Assembly (NCBI GenBank): GCA_004835665.1 | Contig: RBKR01000010.1 | Location: 682,001 to 746,000, forward strand | Length of the DNA: 64,000 nt | Origin: Phoma sp. XZ068 | Lineage: Eukaryota > Ascomycota > Dothideomycetes > Pleosporales > Didymellaceae | Direction: 5' to 3' | In this document: positions 1-9,004 of the stretch, piece after piece | How the letters are laid out: every line of letters begins with the position of its first letter | Numbering within the stretch: position 1 is the first letter of the stretch | Notes under the pieces: model-generated | Seen by the model: the letters and a program-made list of their open reading frames with translations, nothing else | What the model was told of the DNA's origin: nothing | Database searches by the model: none | Position numbers and translations under genes: made by a program

Positions 1-646
1 CTCTGACCGTACCCGCTGACATTCTGCCATCTTCGCCATCTGCTCTGGAGATGTCTACCGTAACGTTAGGCACATCGACGGGAGCGAGGCTAGTGCGGTT
101 AGCGTGCTGCTGGCTCGGTAGTGTTCCGGAAGTGGCGCTCGGGCCCGCGGGCATGCTCGCACCCGCCACCGCGGCCCAGGAACGCGCGCCAGAGGATGCC
201 GCTGCCGCGAGGTCGTCAACGCGCGTCTTGAGCTCAGCGACTTCGTCGATAAGCTTGGCATTGTGATCGATGAGTGTTTGCTGGTTCTGTCTGATCTCTT
301 TGGTTTCGCGCTCAAGGTTCCTGATGGTCTCAGTTTGTTGCCGGATGATCTCGGTCAAGGCGACAAGCAGGTCTTTGTTGGTCGTGGTGCTCCTCCTGGT
401 TCGAGGGTCGGGTTGGCTGCTTGCAATCGGGATGGTGTCGGAGTCGTCGGCTGATGGGTCTGGCTGTGACAGTGGCCTGCGGTAGCGTCCGCTTTGCTCG
501 GTGGTGTTTCTTGGTTGTCTCTTCCGTGGTGCTGGTAGCTCAAATGGCAAGGACAACGCGTCGCGGTCGCGTACGCGGTCGCTTCCGTGGTCGCGTTCAG
601 GGGTCGAGAACGTCACCTCTCTCACAAGCCCAGATCGCAAGCTCAT
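1..646 (-). CDS. LINE (Tad1-like) ORF1 protein, N-terminal part, runs off the left edge
   Basis: Read on the minus strand from an ATG at 646-644, one frame stays open to base 1 (about 215 codons, no stop seen); an in-frame TGA lies just upstream of the ATG. The product starts with a basic, Pro/Ser/Thr-rich stretch (about residues 15-95). A heptad-rich coiled coil follows from about residue 97 (LTEIIRQQTETIRNLE...) to 150, then SWAAVAG at 156-162 and a segment resembling TVDISR...AGTVR near the edge. This order matches the Gag-like ORF1 of fungal Tad1-clade non-LTR retrotransposons, which binds the element RNA. The rest of ORF1 and the reverse transcriptase ORF would lie to the left. The gene overlaps, antisense, the first codons of the long plus-strand frame that continues into the Copia gag. 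I judge this minus frame the real one because it forms a coherent family architecture. Family call is from recognition, not a search. Confidence 0.6.
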   Translation of the reverse strand, partial: MSLRSGLVREVTFSTPERDHGSDRVRDRDALSLPFELPAPRKRQPRNTTEQSGRYRRPLSQPDPSADDSDTIPIASSQPDPRTRRSTTTNKDLLVALTEIIRQQTETIRNLERETKEIRQNQQTLIDHNAKLIDEVAELKTRVDDLAAAASSGARSWAAVAGASMPAGPSATSGTLPSQQHANRTSLAPVDVPNVTVDISRADGEDGRMSAGTVR

Positions 647-690
647 CCCCAAGGTTCCGTATTTTCCGATTCAAGAGTTGTTGTCCGCTA

Positions 691-750
691 GCATCTAAAG
701 GAGGTCCATTTATCGTACAGTCACCTAAAGGAGGTACAGTGGCGGTCACA
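691..750 (+). repeat. Two imperfect 30-bp tandem copies near the LINE/Copia junction
   Basis: CTAAAGGAGGT occurs at 695-705 and again at 725-735, 30 bp apart, with partly similar flanks. In the plus-strand frame the copies encode two SxKGG-like segments. It may belong to the LINE 5' untranslated region or to the Copia gag leader; I cannot decide which. Confidence 0.5.
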
Positions 751-780
751 ACTCAGGGTGTATACACTGGCCATGTTAAT

Positions 781-3700
781 ATGTCACCAATCGAAGCCGT
801 ATTTCGACTGCTAAGGAGCGAGGATTTCCCACGATGGCCGGACGAACAGTTTAAGTACACCAACTTCGACGAGCGGTCAGTCGCACACAGGCTACAACAG
901 GAGCTGAAGCAAGGACACCACGCTGCAAGACTAGTGCAACCTGCGGACATAGAGGCAGCGAATCGGGCTCGGAGTCAAGCTTCTACAAGGGCAAGAGACG
1001 AGGACATGGAAAGTCAACGAGCCCATGTGCAAGATCGCACCCGCCTCCGTGATCAGGAAAGCCAACAACTGGAACGACAACAGCCTGCGGAGCCGCTTGC
1101 AGAAACAATTGAACAAACACCACATGCAAACCGGCAACACCAAAGCCAACAACCTCCCTTGACGTACAACAACTTCGATCGATTCCGCGAATACACACCG
1201 TCATACCCACAACGCCCAAAGGGACTGAGCGCCCCCCCGATCATGCCCTCAGGCGACACAGACCCGTACAAGGCAGTTCCACCAATTGAGTTTAGCAATG
1301 AGAAACTAGATCCTAAGTCAATCAATGTCTTCACGAAGATGTGGGACCGTGAGAAGAAGTACACAGGGAAGCCGTACGACCTCCTGGATGATAAATTGAA
1401 GATCTTTTACAGCATCTGCTACCACGCAGACATCCAACCAGGCCAATTCCATGCAGTTTTTCCGCGGATCCTCGAAGGCCGCGCGCAAGATTATTACCTC
1501 CACTTTGTTGACCAGCGGATGGACACGTTCCTGACGGTGTACACGAAGCTCAAGAACCACTTTGACACGGACGTTAACCACAGCCACTACTACGCGGACT
1601 GGACAACAATATCTTTCGTCAAAGTCCGCAGAGAGAACCCTGACAAGACCCTCCATGAGGTCCTTGACATTATGCTGGACAAACTCCAATTGTGTCCGAG
1701 AGCGCTTGGGCAGCAGTACATGGGAGAATACGCGCTCCGAACAACTGTGATCACAGCATGCCGAGGCGTCAAGGAGTTTGCAATAGCACTCTACAGGCCG
1801 TCCCTGGAGTGTGAAGTCCTGTTTGGAGATCTACGATCTTCGATCGAAAACTCACTCGCCATGACAGCCTCTGTCAACTTCACTGAGGCGGACCAAGATG
1901 AACAGTACTACTTGGACCGTCGATACACCAATAACAGCTCTGGAAGACTGCGAGGGAATTACAACTCGCGTGCACGAGACGGATACACCCGCGGACGTGG
2001 CGGATCTCAGCAGCGCTCTGGAGACAACATGCGAACCAACACACAGAGCGACAAGAAATGCTACATTTGCGGCAAGACAGGCTGCTGGTCTACAAACCAT
2101 ACGCCCGAAGAAAGGAAACGCTCTAAGTCGCAGTATGTAGCACACTGCGAGTTCACAGGGGAGCAGATGGAGTTCGCTGTATTTCTAACGGCGTACGAGG
2201 GAGAAGAAGTCGACCAATTTTTCCTAGAAGAGCAAGAAGAGGACGAGAACGGGCAGCAATTAGCGGTCAAGTACCTCACAGACCAGGCTTTCCTACACCA
2301 TGTAACTGGAGACGACGCGTACAGATACACGGAAACGATTACGCCAGCGACGCAGTTCCTCATCGAAGACCGATATTCGCGAATTACGTATCAAGGCATT
2401 CTCCCCGACACTGGTGCCTCAAATGTATCGACAGCTGGGAAGGAGCAGTTTCAGGCGCTCCAAACCGAAGACCCGACTGTAACTCTAGATATATCTACTG
2501 CGGGGAACGCATCAGTTCAATTCGGCAAAGGCAGCATTACCACGTCAATCGGAACGGCGCACGTGTCTACGGAGATTGGGGAGATCAAGTTCGAGGTCCT
2601 GGACGCACCTACCCCGTTTCTCCTTTGTCTGAAAGACATGGACCGGCTACAGGTGTACTTCAACAATACTACAGACCAGCTCGTACAGGGAAAAGCAACC
2701 TTCCCAGTAGTTCGAAAGTGGGGACACCCGTGGTTCCACCTCAGCAAGGCAGAGCACGCACGAGTATTTTTCACAGAAATTGAACTTCGGCGTCTACACC
2801 GAAGGTTCGGGCACCCAGCTGTAGGGCGGCTAACACGACTGCTCAAACAGGCAGGACACGACGATGTGAATGAACAACTACTTCAAGAGATCCAAAAGTT
2901 CTGCCATCAATGCCAGGCGCACGATCCAGCGCCACGCCGGTTCAAGTTCAAGCTGAAGGATGACCGAGAATTCAACTTCGAGATCCTCGTGGATGTGATG
3001 TATCTGAGTGGGAAACCAGTGCTTCACGTAATCGATTCAGCTACTACATTCAACGGCGCGCGTTTCCTACCGTCTATGAGCACGAAAGATACCTGGGAGA
3101 CGCTCCGAATGCTATGGATCGATACGTACCAAGGGCCGCCAGACATTATCACCCACGACGCGGGTACCAACTTCGCATCTGTCGAGTTCAAGTCTGAGGC
3201 AAAGATCATGGGAATCACCTGCAAGCAGGTGCCGGTAGAAGCCCATTGGTCTATTGGCAAGGTGGAAAGGTACCACGCACCTCTCAAACGCGCGTACGAG
3301 ATCATGAGGACAGAGCTCGACTCTAGCACCAGCGACGCCGCAGTGCTACAAATGGCCGTCAAGGCCGTCAACGACACTGCTGGCCCAGACGGACTTGTAC
3401 CCACACTGCTTGTCTTCGGTGCATACCCCCGGGTATCTATGGACTCGCCACCATCGCCATCAACAACACGTCGCGCTGAAGCGATCCAGAAGGCGATGAA
3501 GGCACTGCGGAGGGTCGCAGCAGAACGTGCAGTAAGCAACGCACTTAACACCAGGAACGGGCCGACTACAGATGAGGTTCTCTCACTACCTCTGCAGAGT
3601 GAGGTGATGGTGTGGCGTGAGAAGAACGGATGGCAAGGGCCGTACAAGGTCATTAACATGAAGGACCACGATGTTACGGTAGACATGGTTAACGGCCCAA

Positions 3701-3927
3701 CAACGTTCCGATCCACAGTTATAAAACCTTACTACCGCGACACAACTACAGACGCGATGCCAGCCGCAGACGAAGGGGAAGGATCGACTACTGCTGAACA
3801 GCAGCCGCCAGCAGCTACACAGCCGACCCAGCCGCGCAAGCGGGGCCGCCCGCCTGGATCCAAGAACAAGCATAAGGTGCAGTACCTGACAAAGAAGGAG
3901 GAGGACGATTATGCCCTAGCTGTTTAG
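781..3927 (+). CDS. Copia gag - protease - integrase polyprotein, ends at a premature TAG
   Basis: The frame is open from an ATG at 421, but 421-646 is antisense to the LINE ORF1. I therefore place the first credible start at 781 (MSPIEAVFRLL). Numbering from 421: Gag occupies about 121-540; a zinc knuckle has C547, C550, C555, H560 (CX2CX4CX4H, last two ligands swapped relative to the usual CX2CX4HX4C). The aspartic protease motif is DTGA at 663. The integrase zinc-binding region has H793/H798 and C828/C831, and the core has D858, D913, E949 with 35 residues between D913 and E949. An AT-hook-like RKRGRPPGSKNK lies at 1139-1150. The same frame stays open and family-like for about 36 codons beyond the TAG at 3925-3927 (up to GVFSFELF), so the TAG looks like a disabling mutation within a longer Gag-Pol. 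CAG to TAG would be a RIP-type change. Confidence 0.8.
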   Translation: MSPIEAVFRLLRSEDFPRWPDEQFKYTNFDERSVAHRLQQELKQGHHAARLVQPADIEAANRARSQASTRARDEDMESQRAHVQDRTRLRDQESQQLERQQPAEPLAETIEQTPHANRQHQSQQPPLTYNNFDRFREYTPSYPQRPKGLSAPPIMPSGDTDPYKAVPPIEFSNEKLDPKSINVFTKMWDREKKYTGKPYDLLDDKLKIFYSICYHADIQPGQFHAVFPRILEGRAQDYYLHFVDQRMDTFLTVYTKLKNHFDTDVNHSHYYADWTTISFVKVRRENPDKTLHEVLDIMLDKLQLCPRALGQQYMGEYALRTTVITACRGVKEFAIALYRPSLECEVLFGDLRSSIENSLAMTASVNFTEADQDEQYYLDRRYTNNSSGRLRGNYNSRARDGYTRGRGGSQQRSGDNMRTNTQSDKKCYICGKTGCWSTNHTPEERKRSKSQYVAHCEFTGEQMEFAVFLTAYEGEEVDQFFLEEQEEDENGQQLAVKYLTDQAFLHHVTGDDAYRYTETITPATQFLIEDRYSRITYQGILPDTGASNVSTAGKEQFQALQTEDPTVTLDISTAGNASVQFGKGSITTSIGTAHVSTEIGEIKFEVLDAPTPFLLCLKDMDRLQVYFNNTTDQLVQGKATFPVVRKWGHPWFHLSKAEHARVFFTEIELRRLHRRFGHPAVGRLTRLLKQAGHDDVNEQLLQEIQKFCHQCQAHDPAPRRFKFKLKDDREFNFEILVDVMYLSGKPVLHVIDSATTFNGARFLPSMSTKDTWETLRMLWIDTYQGPPDIITHDAGTNFASVEFKSEAKIMGITCKQVPVEAHWSIGKVERYHAPLKRAYEIMRTELDSSTSDAAVLQMAVKAVNDTAGPDGLVPTLLVFGAYPRVSMDSPPSPSTTRRAEAIQKAMKALRRVAAERAVSNALNTRNGPTTDEVLSLPLQSEVMVWREKNGWQGPYKVINMKDHDVTVDMVNGPTTFRSTVIKPYYRDTTTDAMPAADEGEGSTTAEQQPPAATQPTQPRKRGRPPGSKNKHKVQYLTKKEEDDYALAV

Positions 3928-3967
3928 CTACGCAATGACGGTGTGATCAACATTCCAGGCGCTCCAT

Positions 3968-5515
3968 TTGAAGCATCCGACCAGAAGGAGATCGACGACC
4001 TTGTCGGCCGTGGAGTGTTCAGTTTTGAGCTGTTTTGACCCAGCTGTGCACAACAGGCATCGCATTTTCAAGTCGCGTATGGTCCGCGAAGTCAAAGGCA
4101 AGACTATGGTCCCTTACGAGAAATCACGGCCTGTTGTTCAAGGCTACAATGATGAGGGCAAACACGAAATCCTAACGCAGTCGCCAACTATCCAACGAGC
4201 TAGTCAGCGCCTGATTCTGGCCCTGGCACCCGCATTGCTCGCGGAAGGTATGTCTATGGAACTACGCGATATCACACAGGCATATCCACAGGCACAAACT
4301 GAGCTGTTCCGCACAATTTTGGCGCACCTGCCTAAGGAGCTTATAACAAAGTACCCCGAGGGTACAATCATTCGCGTGATCAAGCCACTGTATGGAATTG
4401 CAGAGGCAGGAGTTCACTGGTTTACTACGTACCAAGGACACCACTGCAAAGAGCTCGACATGGCCACATCAACGTATGATCCATGCCTCTTAATCACGAA
4501 CGGAGAACCAGAAATGTTTGGTATGGTGGGTCTGCAAACAGACGATACGCTCGCGATCGCAACACCTACATTCTCAAATGCGGAGGACGCCGCGCTCCAG
4601 AAAGCCAACTTCCAAGCCAAGCCAAAGAAAAGACTATCCAAAGAGCTACCGCTTGAGTTCAATGGATGTACCCTTACGTTGCGCAGAGACGCCATCCAAC
4701 TGACGCAGAAGGGACAAGGGGCTAAGATTGATACGATTGATGCAAAGGCAGCAGACCGAGCACAGAGGTATATGGAGCAGCGCGCGCGCGGCGCGTACAT
4801 TGCTTCCATTTGTCAACCTGAAGCATCTTTCGACCTTTCCACAGCCGCGCAGATACAACAACCCGCAGACGAGGACTACGCGAGGCTCAACCGCCGGCTG
4901 CAGTGGCAAATCAAGAGCTTGCAACGAGGTCTACAGTACGTTCCACTCAACCTTGCTACAGCCAAATTGATGGTGTTTACGGACGGTTCCTTTGCAAACA
5001 ACCAAGATCTTAGCTCACAGCTAGGATACCTGCTTGTCCTTGTAAACGAGTTTGATTATAGTGGACAAGACAGTACGTTTGGCATACGTGGCAACATAAT
5101 CCATTGGAGTTCAACTAAATGCAAACGCGTCACCAGAAGCGTCCTTGCATCAGAGACATACGGCATGGTTAGCGGCGTTGACATCGCTATTGCTATCTTG
5201 ACAACACTCAAGATGATTACAGAACGCCTAGGTCTACTATCGATCCCACTCGTTGTGTGTACAGACTCATACTCACTATATGAGTGCCTTGTCAAACTGG
5301 GTACCACTAATGAGAAGCGCCTAATGATCGACATCATGGCGCTACGCCAGTCGTACGAGCGCCGCGAGATCGCAGAGATCCGTTGGATCAACGGTGAAGA
5401 TAACCCTGCAGACGCACTTACGAAGGCCACGCCAAATCGCGCGCTCGAACGTTTTATCGACAGCAACATGCTATCAATCCGAGTAGAGGGATCTGTGCAG
5501 CGACCTGCGAAATAG
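3968..5515 (+). pseudogene. Copia reverse transcriptase - RNase H, out of frame with gag-pol
   Basis: This is the C-terminal half of the same polyprotein, in frame 2 while the gag-integrase part is in frame 1. The ATG at 3968 opens the frame, but family-like sequence begins only near 4034 (FDPAVHNRH). The upstream frame 1 carries the preceding RT residues and stops at TGA 4036-4038, so the switch lies at the TTTT run around 4033-4036. Numbering from 3968: first RT aspartate D101 (DITQAYPQ), catalytic pair D192-D193 in LQTDDTLA (QTDD rather than the usual YVDD), RNase H D339 (FTDGSF), E396 (ASETYG), D433 (CTDSYS) and D482 (NPADALTK). The catalytic residues are all present; the lesions are at the junction with gag-pol. 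A programmed +1 shift is conceivable, but the preceding TAG argues for decay. Confidence 0.8.
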
Positions 5516-5788
5516 GCACACATACCTACTCAGAACCTCCTCAGCATTTCGATTTCCTTAGGACTAGTGTGCTACAATAACAAAAGATTGCCAGTGTCGG
5601 TATACACACATCCCATCACCCGACGCTGCCCAATGTACCGCCTCGATCCTACTTCGGTCCGACTCACACCGAGCCCAGGTATACATTCATAGCACCCACG
5701 TTCATAGAGATAGCATACCAATACTAAGACACCAGAAGAACCTCGTTGTTGTTATCACCCCGTACGATCGTACAAAGGCCTACCAACA
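5516..5788 (+). other. Copia 3' noncoding region, probably including the 3' LTR
   Basis: No ORF. The segment ends in CCAACA exactly where array sequence starts, as expected for an LTR ending in CA. A TGTG at 5568 could be the LTR start (about 221 bp), but there is no obvious polypurine tract and no 5' LTR in the window to compare with, so the internal boundary is unproven. Confidence 0.4.
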
Positions 5789-5817
5789 AGTATAGTTATT
5801 TAATACACTATAATATA

Positions 5818-5865
5818 ACGTAAACCACCACCGAGAGCGACAACCCACCGAGAGCGACAAAATCT
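5818..5865. repeat. Element A1 terminal inverted repeat, left (transposase 3' side)
   Basis: 48 bp, exact reverse complement of 7619-7666. It contains two near-tandem 17-bp repeats with the core CCACCGAGAGCGACAA, probably iterated transposase-binding sites. Confidence 0.95.
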
Positions 5866-5885
5866 CTTGGCACGACTAACACTAG

Positions 5886-7586
5886 TTATGAATTATCAGA
5901 TTCATCGCTATCAAACAAGGATCCTATGAACCTTGTGCTCGCATCTGATTCAGAAGTGTCTTCTGAATCCTTTTTGCACGTACGAGCGTTGTGCCCAGTC
6001 CCTCCACAGTTCCCACAGCGCCGTAGAGCTGGTTGTGCTATTTCTTGATCACCACCACCTCGAGTCCTTTTGGACGACAAAGCCACCACAGACGCCTCAG
6101 CAGCTACCTGCGCTGACCCTACTCCATACTCCAATGTACCCCCATGCTGAATCTGCTTCCTTTTGCGCCCTTTCCGCTTGGTCATCACTGCCAATTGCTC
6201 TTCAAGCTCAGTATTGCGGGCAGCAAGAAGCGCATTTTGATGCAGCATTAGTTCAGCTCCCTTTACAAGCTGTGAGAAGCCAGCTTGGGCAGCAACTGGT
6301 GACCGAGTAAAAGACTCGCTCACAAGCTTTGACTGAGACCCAAATTCATGCGTATTGCTTGGAGTCTTCGACTGCCACGGGGTTGTTGGTAGTGGGGGTT
6401 GAGGCGGGGTACGCAACCGTGTCTCCAGGCGATCCAACACTACCTGCGCGTTGACAGGGACTAGTCCTGATGCCTCAAAGGCCTTTCGACAATTAGCCTG
6501 TGTGAATACGTCAAAAAACGCGTCCTTGAAGGCAGGTAGGAAGCCTTCCTTGTTGATGTGGAAGACGCGTCGGCGTGCCAAGTCTCGGACGCGTTGGGAG
6601 TACTTCCGCTTCAATGGCGAGAAGCAGACCACATCAAGTGGCTGGAGGATGTGTGATGAATGGGGAGGCATACAGAGCGTAAGGATCTTGTTCTCCAAGC
6701 AATAGTCCTTGAACTCCTGGTTAAGGTGGCTCTCGTGACCGTCCAAAATGAGCAGCCGGTATACCCCCACCTGACGCGCTGTTGTATGCGTGTCAAAGTG
6801 CTTCAACCACTCCAGGCCAAGCGCGTTGTTTGTCCATCCGTTCTCTGAGACAGAGAGCTTCCAATTACGCGGTATATCTGCCTCCTCGTACCATGCAGAG
6901 ATGTGGACACGCCCTTTGTAGATGATAAATGGCGGGGTTGCGTGGCCAGCAGCGCAGATACTCTGGATGACTGTAACCCACTCGCGATCTCCTGGCTGAA
7001 CGAGCTCTGGTCGAGTACGTCTATCAGAGCCTGTGACGACCTTCATGGACCCAATGACGCCCATCTGGAAGCCAGTCTCGTCAAAGTTGTGCACGTCGTC
7101 GTCATGGACGCCGTACTTGGCTTTGGTATCCTCTACCAACTTGAACCACGCGCCAATGACCTCAGGATCTTCCTGCATTATCCTCTGCCTATCCTTTGCT
7201 CGATTGAACGCCATCTTGAGCCTATCTGAGCGCGTCACAAAGCGCGCAGCCCAGTGCTTGCCAACTGGCTTTCCATCACGCACACCCAACAGTTTATCAG
7301 CCATATCTGCCACCTCACACAGCCGGGGCGCAAAGCCTCGCGCGTCAAGGTCAAGTATGTATTGGATAATCGTCTCTTCCTCTATTGCAGTAAGCTTGAG
7401 GCAGTTCACGCGTGTTTCGAGTCGAAATGGTATTCCCTTGGCACGTTTAGATAGGGTATGATGATTAACGTTGAATGCTGCAGCAGCGCGTCGCAGGCTT
7501 GGAAATTCATCTGAACGATAGGCTAGAAGGGCAAGCTGGACCCTACCTTCGTCTTGTTGATATTGCGCGTTGTGTTGTTGAGACAT
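5886..7586 (-). CDS. Pogo/Fot1-type transposase (DDE_1, CENP-B-like), element A1
   Basis: 566 aa, single exon; the ATG lies 80 bp inside the TIR end. The cut-and-paste transposase binds the TIRs and inserts at TA. An N-terminal psq/CENP-B-like helix-turn-helix spans about residues 14-52 (SLRRAAAAFNVNHHTLSKR), with a second CENP-B-type DNA-binding region at about 65-130. The DDE_1 catalytic core has D169 (NFDETGF), D282 (LILDGHESH) and D318 (LQPLD), with 35 residues between the last two (DD35D). The C-terminal tail has a short coiled coil (about 447-470), a basic stretch at 470-478 (KRKGRKRKQ, likely nuclear localisation), a CCHC zinc knuckle C524/C527/H532/C537 and an acidic end. The frame is intact. 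The residue after D318-V319 is V320, where element B has Gly. Identical to the A2 and A3 proteins. Confidence 0.95.
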   Translation of the reverse strand: MSQQHNAQYQQDEGRVQLALLAYRSDEFPSLRRAAAAFNVNHHTLSKRAKGIPFRLETRVNCLKLTAIEEETIIQYILDLDARGFAPRLCEVADMADKLLGVRDGKPVGKHWAARFVTRSDRLKMAFNRAKDRQRIMQEDPEVIGAWFKLVEDTKAKYGVHDDDVHNFDETGFQMGVIGSMKVVTGSDRRTRPELVQPGDREWVTVIQSICAAGHATPPFIIYKGRVHISAWYEEADIPRNWKLSVSENGWTNNALGLEWLKHFDTHTTARQVGVYRLLILDGHESHLNQEFKDYCLENKILTLCMPPHSSHILQPLDVVCFSPLKRKYSQRVRDLARRRVFHINKEGFLPAFKDAFFDVFTQANCRKAFEASGLVPVNAQVVLDRLETRLRTPPQPPLPTTPWQSKTPSNTHEFGSQSKLVSESFTRSPVAAQAGFSQLVKGAELMLHQNALLAARNTELEEQLAVMTKRKGRKRKQIQHGGTLEYGVGSAQVAAEASVVALSSKRTRGGGDQEIAQPALRRCGNCGGTGHNARTCKKDSEDTSESDASTRFIGSLFDSDESDNS

Positions 7587-7618
7587 GTTAGGATGAAAGG
7601 AGGAGGAGTGGTCTTGGC

Positions 7619-7666
7619 AGATTTTGTCGCTCTCGGTGGGTTGTCGCTCTCGGTGGTGGTTTACGT
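7619..7666. repeat. Element A1 terminal inverted repeat, right (transposase 5' side)
   Basis: 48 bp, perfect match to the inverted left end; followed by the TA duplication at 7667-7668. Inside it, the subterminal sequence TGCCAAGA is present at both element ends in the same orientation, not inverted. Confidence 0.95.
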
Positions 7667-7948
7667 TATAAGTAGTGTAATATAGTCTTATAGTATAAGT
7701 AAATAATAGAGTATACTACTGATATTACTAGGTACCTTCTTAATACTAGAAGGTATACTACTATATATATCTATAGTACTTAGCTCTTTAGCCTTAGTAA
7801 ATAGCAAGATTTATAATACTAGACTATTTAACTTCTTTAGCTCCTTAGAATTTATAATATTAGAATAGTAGTCTAGATTACTATTTAATACTACTCTTTT
7901 TAGTTTATTACCTCTCTTTAGTAGTTAGAGTTAAAAACTACGCTAACA

Positions 7949-8082
7949 TCTATCTATATATAGTGTAAGTTATAGTGTGCTATAACCAATTAACTTATAA
8001 GAACTTTAGACTTTTCTATTATTCCTATAAGTTAATTAGTTAGTTACAGTATACTATAATTTATATAATATATAGATAGACA
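7949..8082. repeat. Imperfect inverted repeat (foldback) inside the array unit
   Basis: Arms about 7949-8001 and 8034-8082: TCTATCTATATAT...AATTAACTTATA against the reverse complement of the second arm, with a 4-base gap and mostly G/A mismatches, around a loop of about 32 bp. It recurs in every unit (next copy about 15719-15852). It could be a RIP-damaged miniature element or a relic of palindromic sequence. Confidence 0.65.
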
Positions 8083-8562
8083 GTATTACTAAAAGTTCCC
8101 TTAGTCTAAATACTAATCCTAAATAGGTAATTAGGGTCTAATTATATCTACTAGTACTAGGAGATTAATATCCTAGCTTTAAATCTATACTATATCTAAT
8201 AGAGAAATATATAAATAAGAATACTCTTAACTTTACTAAAGTGTTTTTCTAAGTTATATAGTAACTTTATAATTACTACTTTCTAACCTTTATTAAGTAG
8301 CTAAAGAAGGTATAATAGGATAAAAAAATATATATAGAGTAATAGTTTTATTATTCTTATAGTATTCCTAGAGTTTAAGTAAAGTACAGCTTTTATAATA
8401 ATTATCAATAAGTAAATAGTAGCTACTAATAGTATACTTCTTAGTATACCTATTAAGGTACTCTATCTAGTTTAAACTAAGCTTATTATTAGTCTAGCTA
8501 TTATTATTAACTGTAATAATCTAGTCTTAGAGTAGATTTTCTTCCTTATACTAGATAGAGAG

Positions 8563-9004
8563 TATTAAGGTTATAGACTAAGCAAAGCTTATAAATACTT
8601 CTAAGGTTAGTTCTCTAGGGTAAATAGGTATATAGAAGATTAGAGGTTACTACTTAAGTAAAGCTTATAGTAATAGTACTTTAGTAAGGAATATAGAGTA
8701 AACTACCTATCTTAACTAAGGGTTAAGTTCTAATAATAAAATTAATTAATAAAATTAAATATAATACTATAAGGGTAATATTTCTAGTTACTATATATAA
8801 AGAAGAAATATATAGTACTTAGTATTATAGTAGCTACTAATTATACTAATTATTAATTATACTAATTACTAACTATACTAATTATACTAAGACTAATTAT
8901 ATTATATGACTTTATATTACTATCTATAGGTAGTAACTAATAATACTTGCAATTTATATTTACTTGCAATATTTTTTTCTATATCGGTTAATTATACTAT
9001 AACT
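8563..9004 (-). repeat. RIP-degraded Gypsy LTR relic within the array unit
   Basis: Aligns along its length with the undamaged solo LTR at 9005-9513. Matching anchors include ACTAAGCAAAGCT (near 8577; intact copy near 9017), GGGTTAAGTTCTAATAATAAA against intact GGGTTGAGATTCCAATAACA, and CTATAAGGGTAATATTTCTA against intact CCATAAGGGTTGTGTTCCTA. Differences are mainly C-to-T and G-to-A. The relic begins TATTAAGG where the LTR has TGTTGAAG, and ends near CTATAAC where the LTR has TCGTAACA. The same relic lies in every other unit, e.g. 16334-16774. Strand follows the associated pol relic. Confidence 0.85.

Larger units (their letters stand above)
647..5788 (+). mobile_element. Ty1/Copia LTR retrotransposon, degenerate, left end interrupted
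   Basis: Domain order gag - zinc knuckle - protease - integrase - reverse transcriptase - RNase H is the Copia order. The right end is sharp: non-repeat sequence ends in CCAACA at 5788, and the AT-rich array sequence (AGTATAGTTATTT, as at the end of every unit) starts at 5789. No 5' LTR is visible. A LINE ORF1 pointing the other way begins at 646, so the left boundary given here is only the LINE start codon. The simplest reading is a LINE inserted antisense into the 5' part of the Copia element, with the 5' LTR beyond the window. A recombined or truncated 5' end is the alternative. Pol is broken by a TAG and a frame change, so this copy is not autonomous. Confidence 0.75.
5818..7666 (-). mobile_element. 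Pogo/Fot1-type DNA transposon, element A copy 1
   Basis: 1849 bp bounded by 48-bp perfect terminal inverted repeats starting ACGTAAACCACCACC and flanked by TA on both sides (5816-5817, 7667-7668). The empty site is seen in sister units (CACTATAATA-TA-TAAGTAGTG, e.g. near 15435). It carries one transposase ORF on the minus strand. The right flank TAAGTAGTG continues the array unit without loss, so this is a clean single insertion. Confidence 0.96.

Noticed and set aside
355..543. Minus-strand ORF of 62 codons and the 55-315 minus ORF
   Set aside because: Out-of-frame shadows of the LINE ORF1, which uses another minus frame that runs uninterrupted from 646 to the edge.
695..735. AAAGGAGGT looks like two Shine-Dalgarno sites
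   Set aside because: The sequence is eukaryotic (fungal retroelements and pogo transposons); the motif is part of a 30-bp tandem repeat.
3024..3716. 230-codon minus-strand ORF opposite the Copia integrase
   Set aside because: Antisense shadow of a clear integrase domain; no recognisable domain of its own.
4030..4040. Programmed +1 frameshift at the TTTT run before TGA
   Set aside because: Possible, but the frame upstream already carries a TAG about 110 bases earlier, so mutational decay explains both more simply; left as a test in the findings.
8836..8930. TAATTATACTAATTA-like short tandem runs as a separate minisatellite
   Set aside because: They fall within the LTR relic and are present unchanged in every unit, so they are part of the unit and not an independent feature.
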